Origin: CAYXWH01 sp964468755 | GTDB taxonomy: Bacteria > Chloroflexota > Dehalococcoidia > Dehalococcoidales > RBG-16-60-22 | Assembly (NCBI GenBank): GCA_964468755.1 | Contig: CAYXWH010000005.1 | Coordinates: forward strand, 1 to 52,367 | DNA: 52,367 nucleotides | Reading direction: 5' to 3' | Shown here: positions 33,291-42,313 of the stretch, piece by piece | Layout: each line of letters begins with the position of its first letter | Numbering within the stretch: position 1 is the stretch's first letter | Translations under genes and position numbers: made by a program | The notes under the pieces: model-generated | The model's input: only the letters and a program-made list of their open reading frames with translations | Told to the model about the DNA's origin: nothing | The model's database searches: none

Positions 33291-33926
33291 ATGGACTTTA
33301 CGGCTGAAAGAGCGAGATTAACCAGGTATCTGAGCAGCGAAATCCAGGATGAACGGGTATTGGCGGTTATGTCCCGTTTACCGCGCGAACTCTTTATCCC
33401 GCCGGAGAACCGGCGCTTTGCCTATGATGATAGGCCGCTGTCTATCGGCATGGATCAGACTATCTCTCAACCTTACATCATTGCCCTCATGACCCAGGCG
33501 CTGGAACTGACCGGTGATGAAAAGGTACTGGAAATAGGGACCGGTAGCGGCTATCAGACAGCCATCCTGGCAGAACTGGCGAAGTATATCGTCACGGTAG
33601 AGCGTCTGGAGGCACTGGCGCAGCGTGCCCGCAAGGTGCTGGACAGGTTGGGCTATACCAATATTGAAATGCACCCCGCCGGGGAAACGCTGGGCTGGGT
33701 GGAGGGCGCCCCCTATGATGCCATCCTGGTGACGGCTGGAGCTCCCAGAGTGCCGGATACCCTTTTAGACCAGCTGGCTATCGGCGGGCGGATGGTGATT
33801 CCGGTAGGCTCCCGCTACTTACAGGAACTATGTAAAATTACCAGGCACAAAACCAGGACCAAGGTTGAAAACCTGGGTGGTTGTCACTTTGTCTCCTTGA
33901 TTGGTAAGGATGCCTGGGAAGAGTAA
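33291..33926 (+). CDS. pcm: Protein-L-isoaspartate O-methyltransferase
   Basis: A 211-residue SAM-dependent methyltransferase that repairs isoaspartyl damage in proteins. The PCMT pattern is clear: PRELFIPPENRRFAYDDRPL near residue 24, DQTISQPYIIALMTQALEL near 51, motif I VLEIGTGSGYQTAILAELA near 78, the acidic end of strand 2 (TVERLEALAQRA), and the C-terminal PVGSRYLQELCKI. Length matches the family. No strong ribosome site precedes the ATG, so it may rely on coupling to the gene 20 bases upstream. Confidence 0.95.
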   Translation: MDFTAERARLTRYLSSEIQDERVLAVMSRLPRELFIPPENRRFAYDDRPLSIGMDQTISQPYIIALMTQALELTGDEKVLEIGTGSGYQTAILAELAKYIVTVERLEALAQRARKVLDRLGYTNIEMHPAGETLGWVEGAPYDAILVTAGAPRVPDTLLDQLAIGGRMVIPVGSRYLQELCKITRHKTRTKVENLGGCHFVSLIGKDAWEE

Positions 33927-33998
33927 GCCGTCTTTTACCATGGGGGATAGTCGGGGGGATTTACCTTGGCAAAGTAACTCGGTTTCAACGGGGTATAC

Positions 33999-34547
33999 AT
34001 GAAGTATCGATGGTGGCTCGTCGTCACTGCTGGCCTCTTTGTCATCGGTATGGTGGCCGGGCTGGCTATGCCGGTCGGCGTGGGCGATATCCTTACCGAT
34101 GAACTGGCGGTACTGGGGGAGCTCGGTAGCGCCTTAGCGCCATTTACCGTGTCAACCGCGCTATTTATCTTTTTTAAAAATGTCCTGGCGCTGCTGGTAG
34201 GCTTTATCCTCAGTCCGCTGTTATGTGTGGTGCCGGTGTTGACTTTGCTTCTCAATGGTGGGGTGCTGGCAGTGGTGGCGGCGGAGGTTGCCCGGGAAAC
34301 ATCGGTGGGCCTGGTCATTGCCGCCTTGCTCCCGCACGGCATATTAGAAATACCGGCAATAATTATCGGTGAGGCGGCGGCTCTGAACTTTGGTGTAATG
34401 GCTATGATAGCGCTTGTCTCCAGAAAACGGAGACAGCACTTTCCCTCCGCGATGAGGCTGAGCTTGAAATACATGGGGGTAGCCTGTGTCTTGCTGGTAC
34501 CGGCGGCTCTCATTGAGACCTTTGTTACCCCGATGGTACTGCGGTAA
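33999..34547 (+). CDS. SpoIIM/DUF95-family membrane protein
   Basis: A 182-residue protein with about five membrane segments. It carries the family block LLPHGILEIPAIIIGEAAAL near residue 110, which defines the SpoIIM (stage II sporulation protein M, DUF95) superfamily. Non-sporulating bacteria and archaea have this domain with unknown function, and there are no sporulation genes here. It follows pcm by 72 bases on the same strand and ends before the promoter of the EF-G paralogue. Confidence 0.85.
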   Translation: MKYRWWLVVTAGLFVIGMVAGLAMPVGVGDILTDELAVLGELGSALAPFTVSTALFIFFKNVLALLVGFILSPLLCVVPVLTLLLNGGVLAVVAAEVARETSVGLVIAALLPHGILEIPAIIIGEAAALNFGVMAMIALVSRKRRQHFPSAMRLSLKYMGVACVLLVPAALIETFVTPMVLR

Positions 34548-34566
34548 CGGCTGAGCCCTGATTAAC

Positions 34567-34596
34567 TTGCCCCTGCTCCCCGACTGCGGGTATAAT
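34567..34596 (+). promoter_or_regulatory. Promoter of the EF-G-like gene
   Basis: TTGCCC (34567-34572), an 18-bp spacer and TATAAT (34591-34596) lie 34 bp before the ATG. Confidence 0.5.
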
Positions 34597-34630
34597 GATA
34601 GTCAGATATTTCTTAAGAGTGGGTGATTAA

Positions 34631-36676
34631 ATGCAGACATACGGACTGGATAGCATTCGAAATGTGGTGTTACTGTCCCATTGCGGTGCCGGGAAAACAT
34701 CGGTTGCGGAAGCAGCCCTGTTCACTGCCAAAGCAATCAGCCGGCTGGGCAAGGTTGATGAGGGCAGTTCTACCTCTGATTATGACCCGGATGAAATCAA
34801 GCGCAAGATAAGCATTAATCTGTCGATACTTCCCTGCCAGTGGCGGGATACCAGGATTAATCTTCTGGATACCCCCGGTTATGCTGACTTTGTCGGCGAA
34901 GTCAAAGCGGCAATGCGCGTTTCTGAAGCGGCTATTGTCGTTGTCTGTGCCGCCTCCGGAGTCGAGGTGGGCACGGAAATGGTGTGGAGCTACTGTGATG
35001 AAGCCAAGTTACCCCGCCTGATACTGGTCAATAAGATGGACCGGGAGAACGCCGATTTTTTCCAAACGGTGCAGGCAATACAGTCGAAATTCGGTGCCAA
35101 GTGCCTGCCGTTACAGCTCCCCATTGGAGCCCATACCAGTTTTGAGGGGATAATCGACCTGCTGACGCTCAAAGCCTGCACCGGCTCTCCAGCCAAGGAG
35201 GTGGAGATACCGGCGGCGATGCAGAGCCAGGTTGAATCATACCGGGAGAAACTGGTTGAGGCGGTAGCGGAGACCGACGATAGTCTCATTGAGAAGTATC
35301 TGGGTGGTGAGGAGCTTTCCCTTGAAGAGATGAGGTCCAACCTGCGTAAGGCGGTAATCGCTGGCAGCATAGTCCCCATACTCGCTGGTTCCGCCCTGCA
35401 GAACACAGGTATGGACTGGCTGCTGGACATGATTGATGATTACCTGCCATCAGCCGGAGAGCGGGAGGTGATTACCGAAGGTGGTGCCATCGCGCCGAGT
35501 CAGGACGGTCCGCTGGCGGCGCTCGTGTTCAAGACCAGTGCTGACCCATACGTGGGTAAACTTACCTACTTCCGGGTTTATACCGGCGTTATCGAAAGTA
35601 ATTCTCAGGTGTGGAATGCCAACCATAACGGCGTGGAGCGGATAGGTCAGCTCTATGTCATGCGGGGAAAGAACCAGGAACCGGTGACCCAGGTGAGAGG
35701 CGGGGACATCGGGGTGGTTGCCAAGTTAGGCCAGACCGGTACCGGTGAGACCCTGAGTAGCCAGGACAAGCCGGTAAAGATTGTCCCTATTGTCTTCCCC
35801 GACCCCATTTTCAGCGAGGCGGTATTCCCCAAGACCAAGGCTGATGTCGACAAATTGGGTTCGGCATTGTCCCGGCTTACTGAGGAAGACCCCACGCTGC
35901 GTGTCCGACGGGAGGTTGACACCGGGGAAACGATTCTCTCCGGTATAGGAGAGACCCAGCTGGATGTGGCTGCCGAGAAGATGCAGCGGAAGTTTGGCGT
36001 TGAGGTGGATATGGTAACTCCCCGGGTGCCTTATAAAGAAACCATCACCACGTCAGCCAATGCCGAATACAAGCATAAGAAGCAGACCGGCGGGCATGGC
36101 CAGTACGGGCATGTCCTTCTGGAGCTGGAGCCATTGCCCCGTGGCAGTGGCAGCGAGTTTACCGAAAAGATTGTGGGCGGCGCCGTGCCGAAAAACTACA
36201 TTCCCGCTGTCGAGAAGGGGGTAAATGAAGCCTTTCACGATGGCGCAATCGCCAATTTCCCGGTCGTGGACGTCAGGGCAACCCTGTACGACGGCAGTTT
36301 TCACCCGGTTGATTCTTCCGAAATCTGCTTCAAAATCGCCGGGGCGCAGGCATTCAAAAAGGGGCTGGCTCAGGCAAACCCCATTCTGTTAGAGCCGATA
36401 ATGAATCTCAAGGTGACGGTGCCCGGTGACCTCACCGGTGATATCATTGGTGACCTCAATACCAAGCGGGCCCGGGTACAGGGGATGAACCCGGCCGGTG
36501 ATTATAATATTATTGAGGCTCAGGTACCGCTGGCTGAAGTTCAGCGCTACGCCATTGACCTGAGGTCATTGACGCAGGGAAGAGGCATTTATACCGTGGA
36601 ATTCAGCCACTATGAAGAAGTGCCGGGCCAGATTACTCAGAAGATAGTTGCCGAGCGAGCAGCGGAGAAGGAATAG
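34631..36676 (+). CDS. Elongation factor G paralogue (EF-G2-like)
   Basis: A 681-residue translational GTPase with all five EF-G domains. G1 is SHCGAGKTS near residue 17, G3 DTPGYADFVGEV near 79 and G4 LVNKMDRENADF near 132; domain IV contains GGHGQYGHVLLEL and domain V GDIIGDLNTKRARVQGM. Two differences from housekeeping EF-G: switch I lacks the RGITI block, and the catalytic His after DTPG is Tyr. This pattern matches the EF-G-like paralogue group, which often lacks full translocation or GTPase behaviour. It is a single-gene unit next to spoIIM; its 3' end nearly touches the convergent ABC permease gene. Confidence 0.9.
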   Translation: MQTYGLDSIRNVVLLSHCGAGKTSVAEAALFTAKAISRLGKVDEGSSTSDYDPDEIKRKISINLSILPCQWRDTRINLLDTPGYADFVGEVKAAMRVSEAAIVVVCAASGVEVGTEMVWSYCDEAKLPRLILVNKMDRENADFFQTVQAIQSKFGAKCLPLQLPIGAHTSFEGIIDLLTLKACTGSPAKEVEIPAAMQSQVESYREKLVEAVAETDDSLIEKYLGGEELSLEEMRSNLRKAVIAGSIVPILAGSALQNTGMDWLLDMIDDYLPSAGEREVITEGGAIAPSQDGPLAALVFKTSADPYVGKLTYFRVYTGVIESNSQVWNANHNGVERIGQLYVMRGKNQEPVTQVRGGDIGVVAKLGQTGTGETLSSQDKPVKIVPIVFPDPIFSEAVFPKTKADVDKLGSALSRLTEEDPTLRVRREVDTGETILSGIGETQLDVAAEKMQRKFGVEVDMVTPRVPYKETITTSANAEYKHKKQTGGHGQYGHVLLELEPLPRGSGSEFTEKIVGGAVPKNYIPAVEKGVNEAFHDGAIANFPVVDVRATLYDGSFHPVDSSEICFKIAGAQAFKKGLAQANPILLEPIMNLKVTVPGDLTGDIIGDLNTKRARVQGMNPAGDYNIIEAQVPLAEVQRYAIDLRSLTQGRGIYTVEFSHYEEVPGQITQKIVAERAAEKE

Positions 36677-36683
36677 ACCCCGG

Positions 36684-37622
36684 TCAGGTGGCCCGTATTT
36701 CCTGCCTCATAAAGACCACGTAGCTAATCGCGAAGCAGATAACGCTCAGACTTATCAGGCTGGTGAGGTGCGGCCAGACGATGAGCAGGCTCTGACCGAG
36801 GCTGAGCGGGTTATCTATCATATAGGCTGCCTGACCCGAGGCAAGTGCGCCAACCAGCCCCATGTTTGTTTCCAGTATCACCGGATGTAGCAGTACTGTG
36901 GTCGCTTCTCCAAATAGTGAGTTGGGGGAGAACCGCATGATCATTTGCTGCAGCTCGGCGTTGCGGATGATTTCTGCCGTCGAACCATCAGCGGTGGGTG
37001 ATAGCCCGTTGGCGATGGCCGGGGCGATCATCAGCATGAAGAAGCTGAAGAATAGCCAGATGGCTACGGAGACCAGCAGTGAGGCAGCCACCCTGCGGAG
37101 GATAATGGAGAAGAGGATGGACAGACCCAGCCAGAAAGCCCCATAGATGATGCTGAAGAATAAGAAAATGAATATCCGGATGATTTCCTCGGCATTTGGT
37201 GGCACGCCAATCATGCGCAGGCCATATCCGGAGACGAGCAATACAATGGTGGTTACCATAATGGCGAGGGTAACCATTCCCGCCAGGAACTTCCCATTGA
37301 TGACGCTGTCCCGGTAAACCGGTTGCGATAGTACCCGGCTTAGCGTGCCGCCGGAGCGCTCGCTATTGATGGCGTCAAAGCCCAGAGCAATGCCGACGAG
37401 GGGGATAAAGAAGAGGGCAACAAAGCTGGAAAGCGAGGGAAGTATGCCACCGGAAGTGGTGAACAGGCGGAGAAAAATAAACCCCTCGGCTCCAGCGCTG
37501 CGGATTCCCTGGTGGGCTGCGTAGAGCCCGGCGCCACTGGCAAGTAATACCAGGATGAACAGCACCGGTACTCTTATGCCGTTGAAATAATCGGCCAGCT
37601 CTTTGCGTACAATCGCTGCCAT
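36684..37622 (-). CDS. ABC-2 type transporter permease (NosY-like)
   Basis: A 312-residue permease with six membrane segments. The N-terminus IVRKELADYFNGIRVPVLF is the cytoplasmic entry helix of ABC-2 exporters, followed by an extracytoplasmic loop and FFIPLVGIALGFDAINSERS near residue 75 with the SGGTLSRVLSQPVYRDS motif. It pairs with the ATPase gene 8 bases upstream and with the NEW3-domain membrane protein. The likely role is export of or work on a cell-surface substrate, in the manner of NosFY or Gld systems; the substrate is unknown. Confidence 0.88.
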   Translation of the reverse strand: MAAIVRKELADYFNGIRVPVLFILVLLASGAGLYAAHQGIRSAGAEGFIFLRLFTTSGGILPSLSSFVALFFIPLVGIALGFDAINSERSGGTLSRVLSQPVYRDSVINGKFLAGMVTLAIMVTTIVLLVSGYGLRMIGVPPNAEEIIRIFIFLFFSIIYGAFWLGLSILFSIILRRVAASLLVSVAIWLFFSFFMLMIAPAIANGLSPTADGSTAEIIRNAELQQMIMRFSPNSLFGEATTVLLHPVILETNMGLVGALASGQAAYMIDNPLSLGQSLLIVWPHLTSLISLSVICFAISYVVFMRQEIRAT

Positions 37623-37630
37623 AGCTTTGC

Positions 37631-38566
37631 CTAACCTTCTTTAAAATACTTCATATAGATGTCATCAAGGGATAATTCCTGCATCTTCACCTGGACCAGC
37701 GGAATATCATTCTGGACGACGGCTTTGGAAATTTCAGAGCGGAGGTCAGCATTGGTACTGACTCTCAGCACATTTTCCCTGGCTTCGGCGCTGATGACTC
37801 CCTTGATTTTTTTAACAATATCGACCAGTTGCGGACTTGACTGTCCGGTTTCGACCTCGATAGTGTACCGCCCTCTCGCCAGCGCATCACGGCCAACTTT
37901 ATCCATCGGTCCCCCGATAACCATTTTGCCTTTGGAAAGGATGCCAACGCTGTTACATACCTTTTGCACCTGGTAGAGCTGGTGGGAGCACAGCACGACC
38001 GTGGTACCCTTCTGGGGAAGTTCGCCAATCAGGTTCAGGAGCTGGTTAATCCCCTGCGGGTCAAGTCCGGACGTGGGTTCATCGAGGATAACCAGTTTCG
38101 GTCTCTTTATCAGGACATCGGCTATACCCAGGCGCTGTTTCATTCCCCGTGAGAATTTACCAACTGCCAGCATTCTATCCTTGGTCAGTTCCACCCTTTC
38201 CAGCAGTTCGTCAATAAGCCTGTCCGCCTCCGTACCGGTGATATTATTCAGCTCGGCAATGAACCTCAGGTTTTCCGCCGGAGTCAGGCTATCATAAAAG
38301 CCCACCTTTTCCGGCAGGTAGCCGACCTGGCGTTTCACCTTGAGGGGTTCGCGGGTAGGACTGAACCCGCATACCTGCGCCGTACCTGATGTTGGCTCGG
38401 TCAGTCCCAGCAGCATGAGAATGGTGGTGGTCTTACCGGCACCATTGGGGCCAAGCAGTCCGAATATCTCGTTTTCACGGATATTCAGGTCCAGATGGTC
38501 GACTACCGTAACCCCATCATAGTTTTTAGTCAGGTCTTTGGTTTCTACAGCAAGTGTCTCGGTCAT
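37631..38566 (-). CDS. ABC transporter ATP-binding protein
   Basis: A 311-residue ABC-2 exporter ATPase. Walker A GPNGAGKTTT lies near residue 42, the Q-loop near 86 (RQVGYLPEK), the signature FSRGMKQRL near 140 (a variant of LSGGQ), and Walker B LVILDEPTSGLDP near 160, with the switch His in LCSHQLYQV. The C-terminal 80 residues form the small regulatory domain common in this subgroup. It lies between the NEW3-domain gene (4 bases upstream) and the permease gene (8 bases downstream) in one operon. Confidence 0.95.
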   Translation of the reverse strand: MTETLAVETKDLTKNYDGVTVVDHLDLNIRENEIFGLLGPNGAGKTTTILMLLGLTEPTSGTAQVCGFSPTREPLKVKRQVGYLPEKVGFYDSLTPAENLRFIAELNNITGTEADRLIDELLERVELTKDRMLAVGKFSRGMKQRLGIADVLIKRPKLVILDEPTSGLDPQGINQLLNLIGELPQKGTTVVLCSHQLYQVQKVCNSVGILSKGKMVIGGPMDKVGRDALARGRYTIEVETGQSSPQLVDIVKKIKGVISAEARENVLRVSTNADLRSEISKAVVQNDIPLVQVKMQELSLDDIYMKYFKEG

Positions 38567-38570
38567 TTTT

Positions 38571-39455
38571 CTATCGCCTGCTAAAGCGCATGAATATTAC
38601 GACCAGTCCGGCAATGACGATGACGATGATGATTATCCCCACCCATCCCCAGATGGTGGGGGTTTCCACGGTAACTCTTACATCAATTTCCTGGGCTGAG
38701 GCCTGCTCGCCCCGGGCGCTGAGGTTAATCAGATAGTCGCCGGCAATGGTCTTGCTGGATGGTTGGATATTGACGTCCACGGTCTGCTTATCAAAAGCCG
38801 GCAGGGATTCTATTTTTTCCGGAGTAAATTCAATTTCCCAGCCGTCGGGATTGACGGCTTCGAGCTTGATATTATCCACCGGTGCCGTACTTGCGTTGAC
38901 CACTTCTACCTGATAGCTATTGTCTTCACCGGCGGTAGCCTTGGTATTGTAACGCTCGGTTACCGGTATCAGTTGCATGGCATACCTGGCGGTTACTGCC
39001 GCAGTGAGTTTCGTAGAGTTGGTAATATCGCCAGAGGTTGCCTCAAAAGTAATCTCGTATTCTCCGGGGTCGGGAAGGGGCCAGAAGGGCGCGCTGACAA
39101 CCACCCGGATTGGTTCCGAAAATGTGGTTGTCGGCTTGATGTTGATTGATTTAATCTTCTTTTCCTTCTCATATTTGGGAGTCATGTAGGCTTCCCAGCC
39201 GGTGGGCGCTATCGTATTCAGTTCAAAATCACGGTCTTCCACTCCGGTATATCTGAATTCCACTTCGAATTCAAAGTTGCCACCGGCAATGGATTCTACC
39301 GAAGGGTAGGGCACATCGAACTCTATCTTTTCCGCTGGCTCTCCCTCAGGCTCTTCCGAGATGAGCGCCGGTTCCTGGGCAAGGACCACACTGGCTGGCA
39401 CTATTGCCAGCAGGCACAGTAATACGAAACAGCTGACTAGTCTCACCATTTTCAT
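38571..39455 (-). CDS. Exported NEW3-domain protein with C-terminal membrane anchor
   Basis: A 294-residue surface protein. It has a Sec signal (LVSCFVLLCLLAIVPASVVLA), a repeated beta-sandwich region (about residues 45-150 and 160-255) of the NEW3/alpha-galactosidase-associated type (GEDNSYQVEVVNASTAPVDN; AVNPDGWEIEFTP), and one C-terminal membrane helix followed by RFSRR. First gene of an operon with the ABC-2 ATPase and permease. AGGTGA lies 8 bases before the ATG. It may act as the external partner of the exporter; this is inferred from gene order. Confidence 0.82.
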   Translation of the reverse strand: MKMVRLVSCFVLLCLLAIVPASVVLAQEPALISEEPEGEPAEKIEFDVPYPSVESIAGGNFEFEVEFRYTGVEDRDFELNTIAPTGWEAYMTPKYEKEKKIKSINIKPTTTFSEPIRVVVSAPFWPLPDPGEYEITFEATSGDITNSTKLTAAVTARYAMQLIPVTERYNTKATAGEDNSYQVEVVNASTAPVDNIKLEAVNPDGWEIEFTPEKIESLPAFDKQTVDVNIQPSSKTIAGDYLINLSARGEQASAQEIDVRVTVETPTIWGWVGIIIIVIVIAGLVVIFMRFSRR

Positions 39456-39564
39456 TACTTTGTCACCTCACCGCAACAAATTTGCCAACATTAAATATTG
39501 AGTAGACAAAACCCACTAATGTCTGGCAGTATGTCTTATTTTGTTTATACCGAGCCGCCCTCTT

Positions 39565-40563
39565 TCAGGAGGCCAGGAGGTTCCTGACCTTTTCGGTAAA
39601 GGCCGGCACTATCTTTTTCCAGTCGCCAACAACGCCGTAGTGTGCCTGGCGAAAGATATTGGCTTCAGCATCCTTGTTGATGGCAACCACGGTCTTCGCC
39701 CCGGAGCAACCGCTCATATGCTGGCTGGACCCGGAAAGGCCGACGGCAATATAGAGGTCAGGGGCGACAATTTTACCGGTGATCCCTATTTGCACGGTGT
39801 CCGGCACCCAGCCGTTGTCGCACGGCGGCCGCGTAGCGCCTACCGCCCCTTTCAGCGTTTTGGCCAGATCTTCCAGTTGCTGGAAACCTTCAGGACCGCC
39901 GATTCCCCTGCCTCCGGCGACGATTGTCTCTGCATCCTCCAGTTTGATTCCGGCTACCTCTTCAACAACCCTGTCCAGGACCGCGGTCCTGATTGCTGCC
40001 GGGTCTAATCCGGCGTCGATTTTAATAATGTCACCCTTTCGCGAAGTGTCCGGTTGCAGCGGGGTCATCGCTTTGGGCCTGATGCTGGCAATCTGCGGGT
40101 TAGTCTCGCTGTTGAATACAGCCTGCGCATTACCCCCGTAGACCGGTTTGGTGCGCAGCAACTGCTTTGATTCGGGGTCGATGGTCAGGTCAATACAGTC
40201 CAGCGTGGCGGTTGTGCCCAGGTGAAAGGCAAGACTGGGGGCAAGGTCACGGCCGACGGTGGTCTGTCCCATAAGTATAATCTGTGGCTTTGCCTCGTTG
40301 ACCACCTTCTCCATGGCTGCCAGATAGGCATCAGTTCGATAGTCTTTCAGCAAGGGGTCATCAACGACATATACCTTATCGGCTCCGAAGGTAATGGCTT
40401 CACCGGCAAGGCTCTCTACATCAGCTCCCAGCAGGACTGCGGATAGTTCCTGGCCGAGGTCGTCAGCCAGCTTCCGGCCACAACCAAGCCCTTCAGTAGC
40501 CATCGCGGTCAGCATGCCTTCAGCGGTCTCAGCATAAACCATAACGCCGTTATTTTCTGCCAT
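39565..40563 (-). CDS. etfA: Electron transfer flavoprotein alpha subunit
   Basis: A 332-residue FAD-binding subunit of the EtfAB dimer, which passes electrons from acyl-CoA dehydrogenases and similar enzymes to the quinone pool. The C-terminal FAD domain is clear: VGATRPPCDNGWVPDTVQIG near residue 235 and VGLSGSSQHMSGCSGAKTVV near 272, then INKDAEANIFRQAHYGVVGD. The N-terminal domain pairs with EtfB. It follows etfB after 41 bases. No dehydrogenase gene is adjacent, so the electron donor lies elsewhere. Confidence 0.95.
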   Translation of the reverse strand: MAENNGVMVYAETAEGMLTAMATEGLGCGRKLADDLGQELSAVLLGADVESLAGEAITFGADKVYVVDDPLLKDYRTDAYLAAMEKVVNEAKPQIILMGQTTVGRDLAPSLAFHLGTTATLDCIDLTIDPESKQLLRTKPVYGGNAQAVFNSETNPQIASIRPKAMTPLQPDTSRKGDIIKIDAGLDPAAIRTAVLDRVVEEVAGIKLEDAETIVAGGRGIGGPEGFQQLEDLAKTLKGAVGATRPPCDNGWVPDTVQIGITGKIVAPDLYIAVGLSGSSQHMSGCSGAKTVVAINKDAEANIFRQAHYGVVGDWKKIVPAFTEKVRNLLAS

Positions 40564-40604
40564 AGTAAATCCCTTTTACTTTATTGCTCTCGCCGGGTAG
40601 CCCA

Positions 40605-41402
40605 TCATAATACCTTGGCATCTCTGAGTTTCTGGGCCAGGTTGGCGGCCGCCTCTTCCGGGCTCTCTCCTTCGATGAGTTCACAGGTGCCTTCACGAAC
40701 CGGTTGAAAGAGCTTGACTATCCGGGCGCGTTGACCGGCAGTACTTACTTGAGAAGATTCCAGTCCGGTATCGGCTGGTTTCCAGACCGCCGGCTCCTTC
40801 TTTTTCGCGGCCATGATACCTTTTATGGTTGGGTAGCGGGGCTCCCCAACTTCATTGCTTACCGTAATTACTGCCGGCAGGGATACCTCAATGACCTCGT
40901 AGCCATCATCGGTTACCCGCTCTATCCTGGCTTTGCCATCGCTCACCTCTATTTTGCGGGCGAGGGTAACTACGGGGAGTCCCAGTAGCTTGGCGATGGC
41001 CGGACCTACCTGACCGGCATTGGTGTCCGATGCTTCCCGTCCGCAGAAGATGAGGTCATACTCAGCTACCTTCCTGATAGCCGCTGCCAGGGCGAAAGCC
41101 GTTGTCCAGCTATCGCCGTCAGTGAAGGCGTCATCTTCAAGGAGAATAAGCTCATCCGCTCCCATTGAGAGCGGCTTTTTCACCACCTCGCGCAGCATGT
41201 TGTTGCCCAGGCTGATCGCTGTAATCGTGCCGCCCTGCCCGTCTTTAATTTTCAGGGCAGCTTCCACCGCATATTCACTGTACGGATCAACCACCGGTGG
41301 TACTCCAGACAGAACTGCCTTCTTGCTCGCGGTGTCAATTTTAAAACTGGACGGCGGCGCTTCGGGGTCAATCACCTGTTTGATGCACACAATCGAGTTC
41401 AC
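40605..41402 (-). CDS. etfB: Electron transfer flavoprotein beta subunit
   Basis: A 265-residue subunit of EtfAB binding AMP or a second FAD. Characteristic sequence: IVCIKQVIDPEAPPSSFKID at the N-terminus, NPYSEYAVE-like DPYSEYAVEAALKIKD near residue 42, GREASDTNAGQVGPAIAKLLG near 120 and VITVSNEVGEPRYPTIKGIM near 180, the family signature region. GTG start with AAAAGGAG directly upstream. It lies 65 bases after prmC on the same strand, so it may be read from the prfA promoter or from its own unseen one. Confidence 0.95.
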   Translation of the reverse strand: MNSIVCIKQVIDPEAPPSSFKIDTASKKAVLSGVPPVVDPYSEYAVEAALKIKDGQGGTITAISLGNNMLREVVKKPLSMGADELILLEDDAFTDGDSWTTAFALAAAIRKVAEYDLIFCGREASDTNAGQVGPAIAKLLGLPVVTLARKIEVSDGKARIERVTDDGYEVIEVSLPAVITVSNEVGEPRYPTIKGIMAAKKKEPAVWKPADTGLESSQVSTAGQRARIVKLFQPVREGTCELIEGESPEEAAANLAQKLRDAKVL

Positions 41403-41467
41403 TGTGTCTCCTTTTTAAGACAATACACCGTTGGAGTTCTCTAAGGCTCATGCAGGTTAAAAGTATT

Positions 41468-42313
41468 TTAGCAATTGGTGAAGTTGACTGTCAAGTGCAG
41501 GCTCACCACCCGGTCGATACCGCCGAGGTCAGACCTTACCTCAATCTGAGCTGAGGGCAAGCAGCGGCGCAGTCGGGAAACCACGGCTTCCCCCTGTCCC
41601 TGACCAATTTCAAGGAGCACCGAACCCCGGGGGGTGAGTTTGCGGTTAAGCTCACCGCAGAGTCTTGCTATCTTGTCCAGCCCATCCATTCCTCCGTTGA
41701 GGGCGAGGGGTGGTTCTCCGGTTGGCGGCAGTTCTGATTCTTTGACGTAGGGCAGGTTGGCTACGATGAGATCGACCGGTTTGGGCAGGGGAGCCAGCAT
41801 ATTCCCGCGGAGAAGGCGGACGCGGCCGGTTAGCCCGTGCCTCTGGATGTTTACTCCGGCTACTTTGAGCGCCGCGGCTGAGATATCAGTGGCGTAAACG
41901 GTGGTTTCAGGCAGGTTCAGTGCCAGGCTGACGGCGATAGCTCCGCAGCCGGTGCCGATGTCGGCAATGGTGGCAATGGCACGCTTCCGGGCGAGTTCGA
42001 TGGCTTTGTCCACCAGTAATTCACTTTCCGGGCGCGGGATAAGGACCGCAGAGTTGACATAAAAATCATTTCCATAGAATTCACGATGACCGGTAATGTA
42101 GGCGGAAGGCTCACCGGCCAACCGGCGCTTAACAAGTTGCTGGAAGGTTTTTTCCTGTTCCGGGCTGAGTTCGCAGGTAAGCTCGGTGAAGAGCTCCGCC
42201 CGACTTATCTGCAGCGCGTGCCGGAGCAGCAGTTCGGCTTCAATTGAGGCGTCGTCAATATTGTGGTCGGTCAGACTGGCTCGGCTCTGGGCCAGTGCCT
42301 GTTTCCGGTTCAC
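41468..42313 (-). CDS. prmC: Peptide chain release factor glutamine methyltransferase PrmC
   Basis: A 281-residue SAM-dependent enzyme that methylates the Gln of the GGQ motif in release factors. An N-terminal helical domain (residues 1-80, ending LAGEPSAYITGHREFYG) precedes the methyltransferase core: motif I IADIGTGCGAIAVSLAL near 117 and the catalytic NLPYVKES near 187 (NLPY in place of NPPY). The GTG start overlaps the prfA stop by four bases (GTGA), so enzyme and substrate are coupled, a widespread arrangement. Confidence 0.94.
   Translation of the reverse strand: MNRKQALAQSRASLTDHNIDDASIEAELLLRHALQISRAELFTELTCELSPEQEKTFQQLVKRRLAGEPSAYITGHREFYGNDFYVNSAVLIPRPESELLVDKAIELARKRAIATIADIGTGCGAIAVSLALNLPETTVYATDISAAALKVAGVNIQRHGLTGRVRLLRGNMLAPLPKPVDLIVANLPYVKESELPPTGEPPLALNGGMDGLDKIARLCGELNRKLTPRGSVLLEIGQGQGEAVVSRLRRCLPSAQIEVRSDLGGIDRVVSLHLTVNFTNC

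Noticed and set aside
33935..34513. 192-codon minus-strand frame
   Set aside because: Antisense to the SpoIIM-family gene, which has conserved family blocks.
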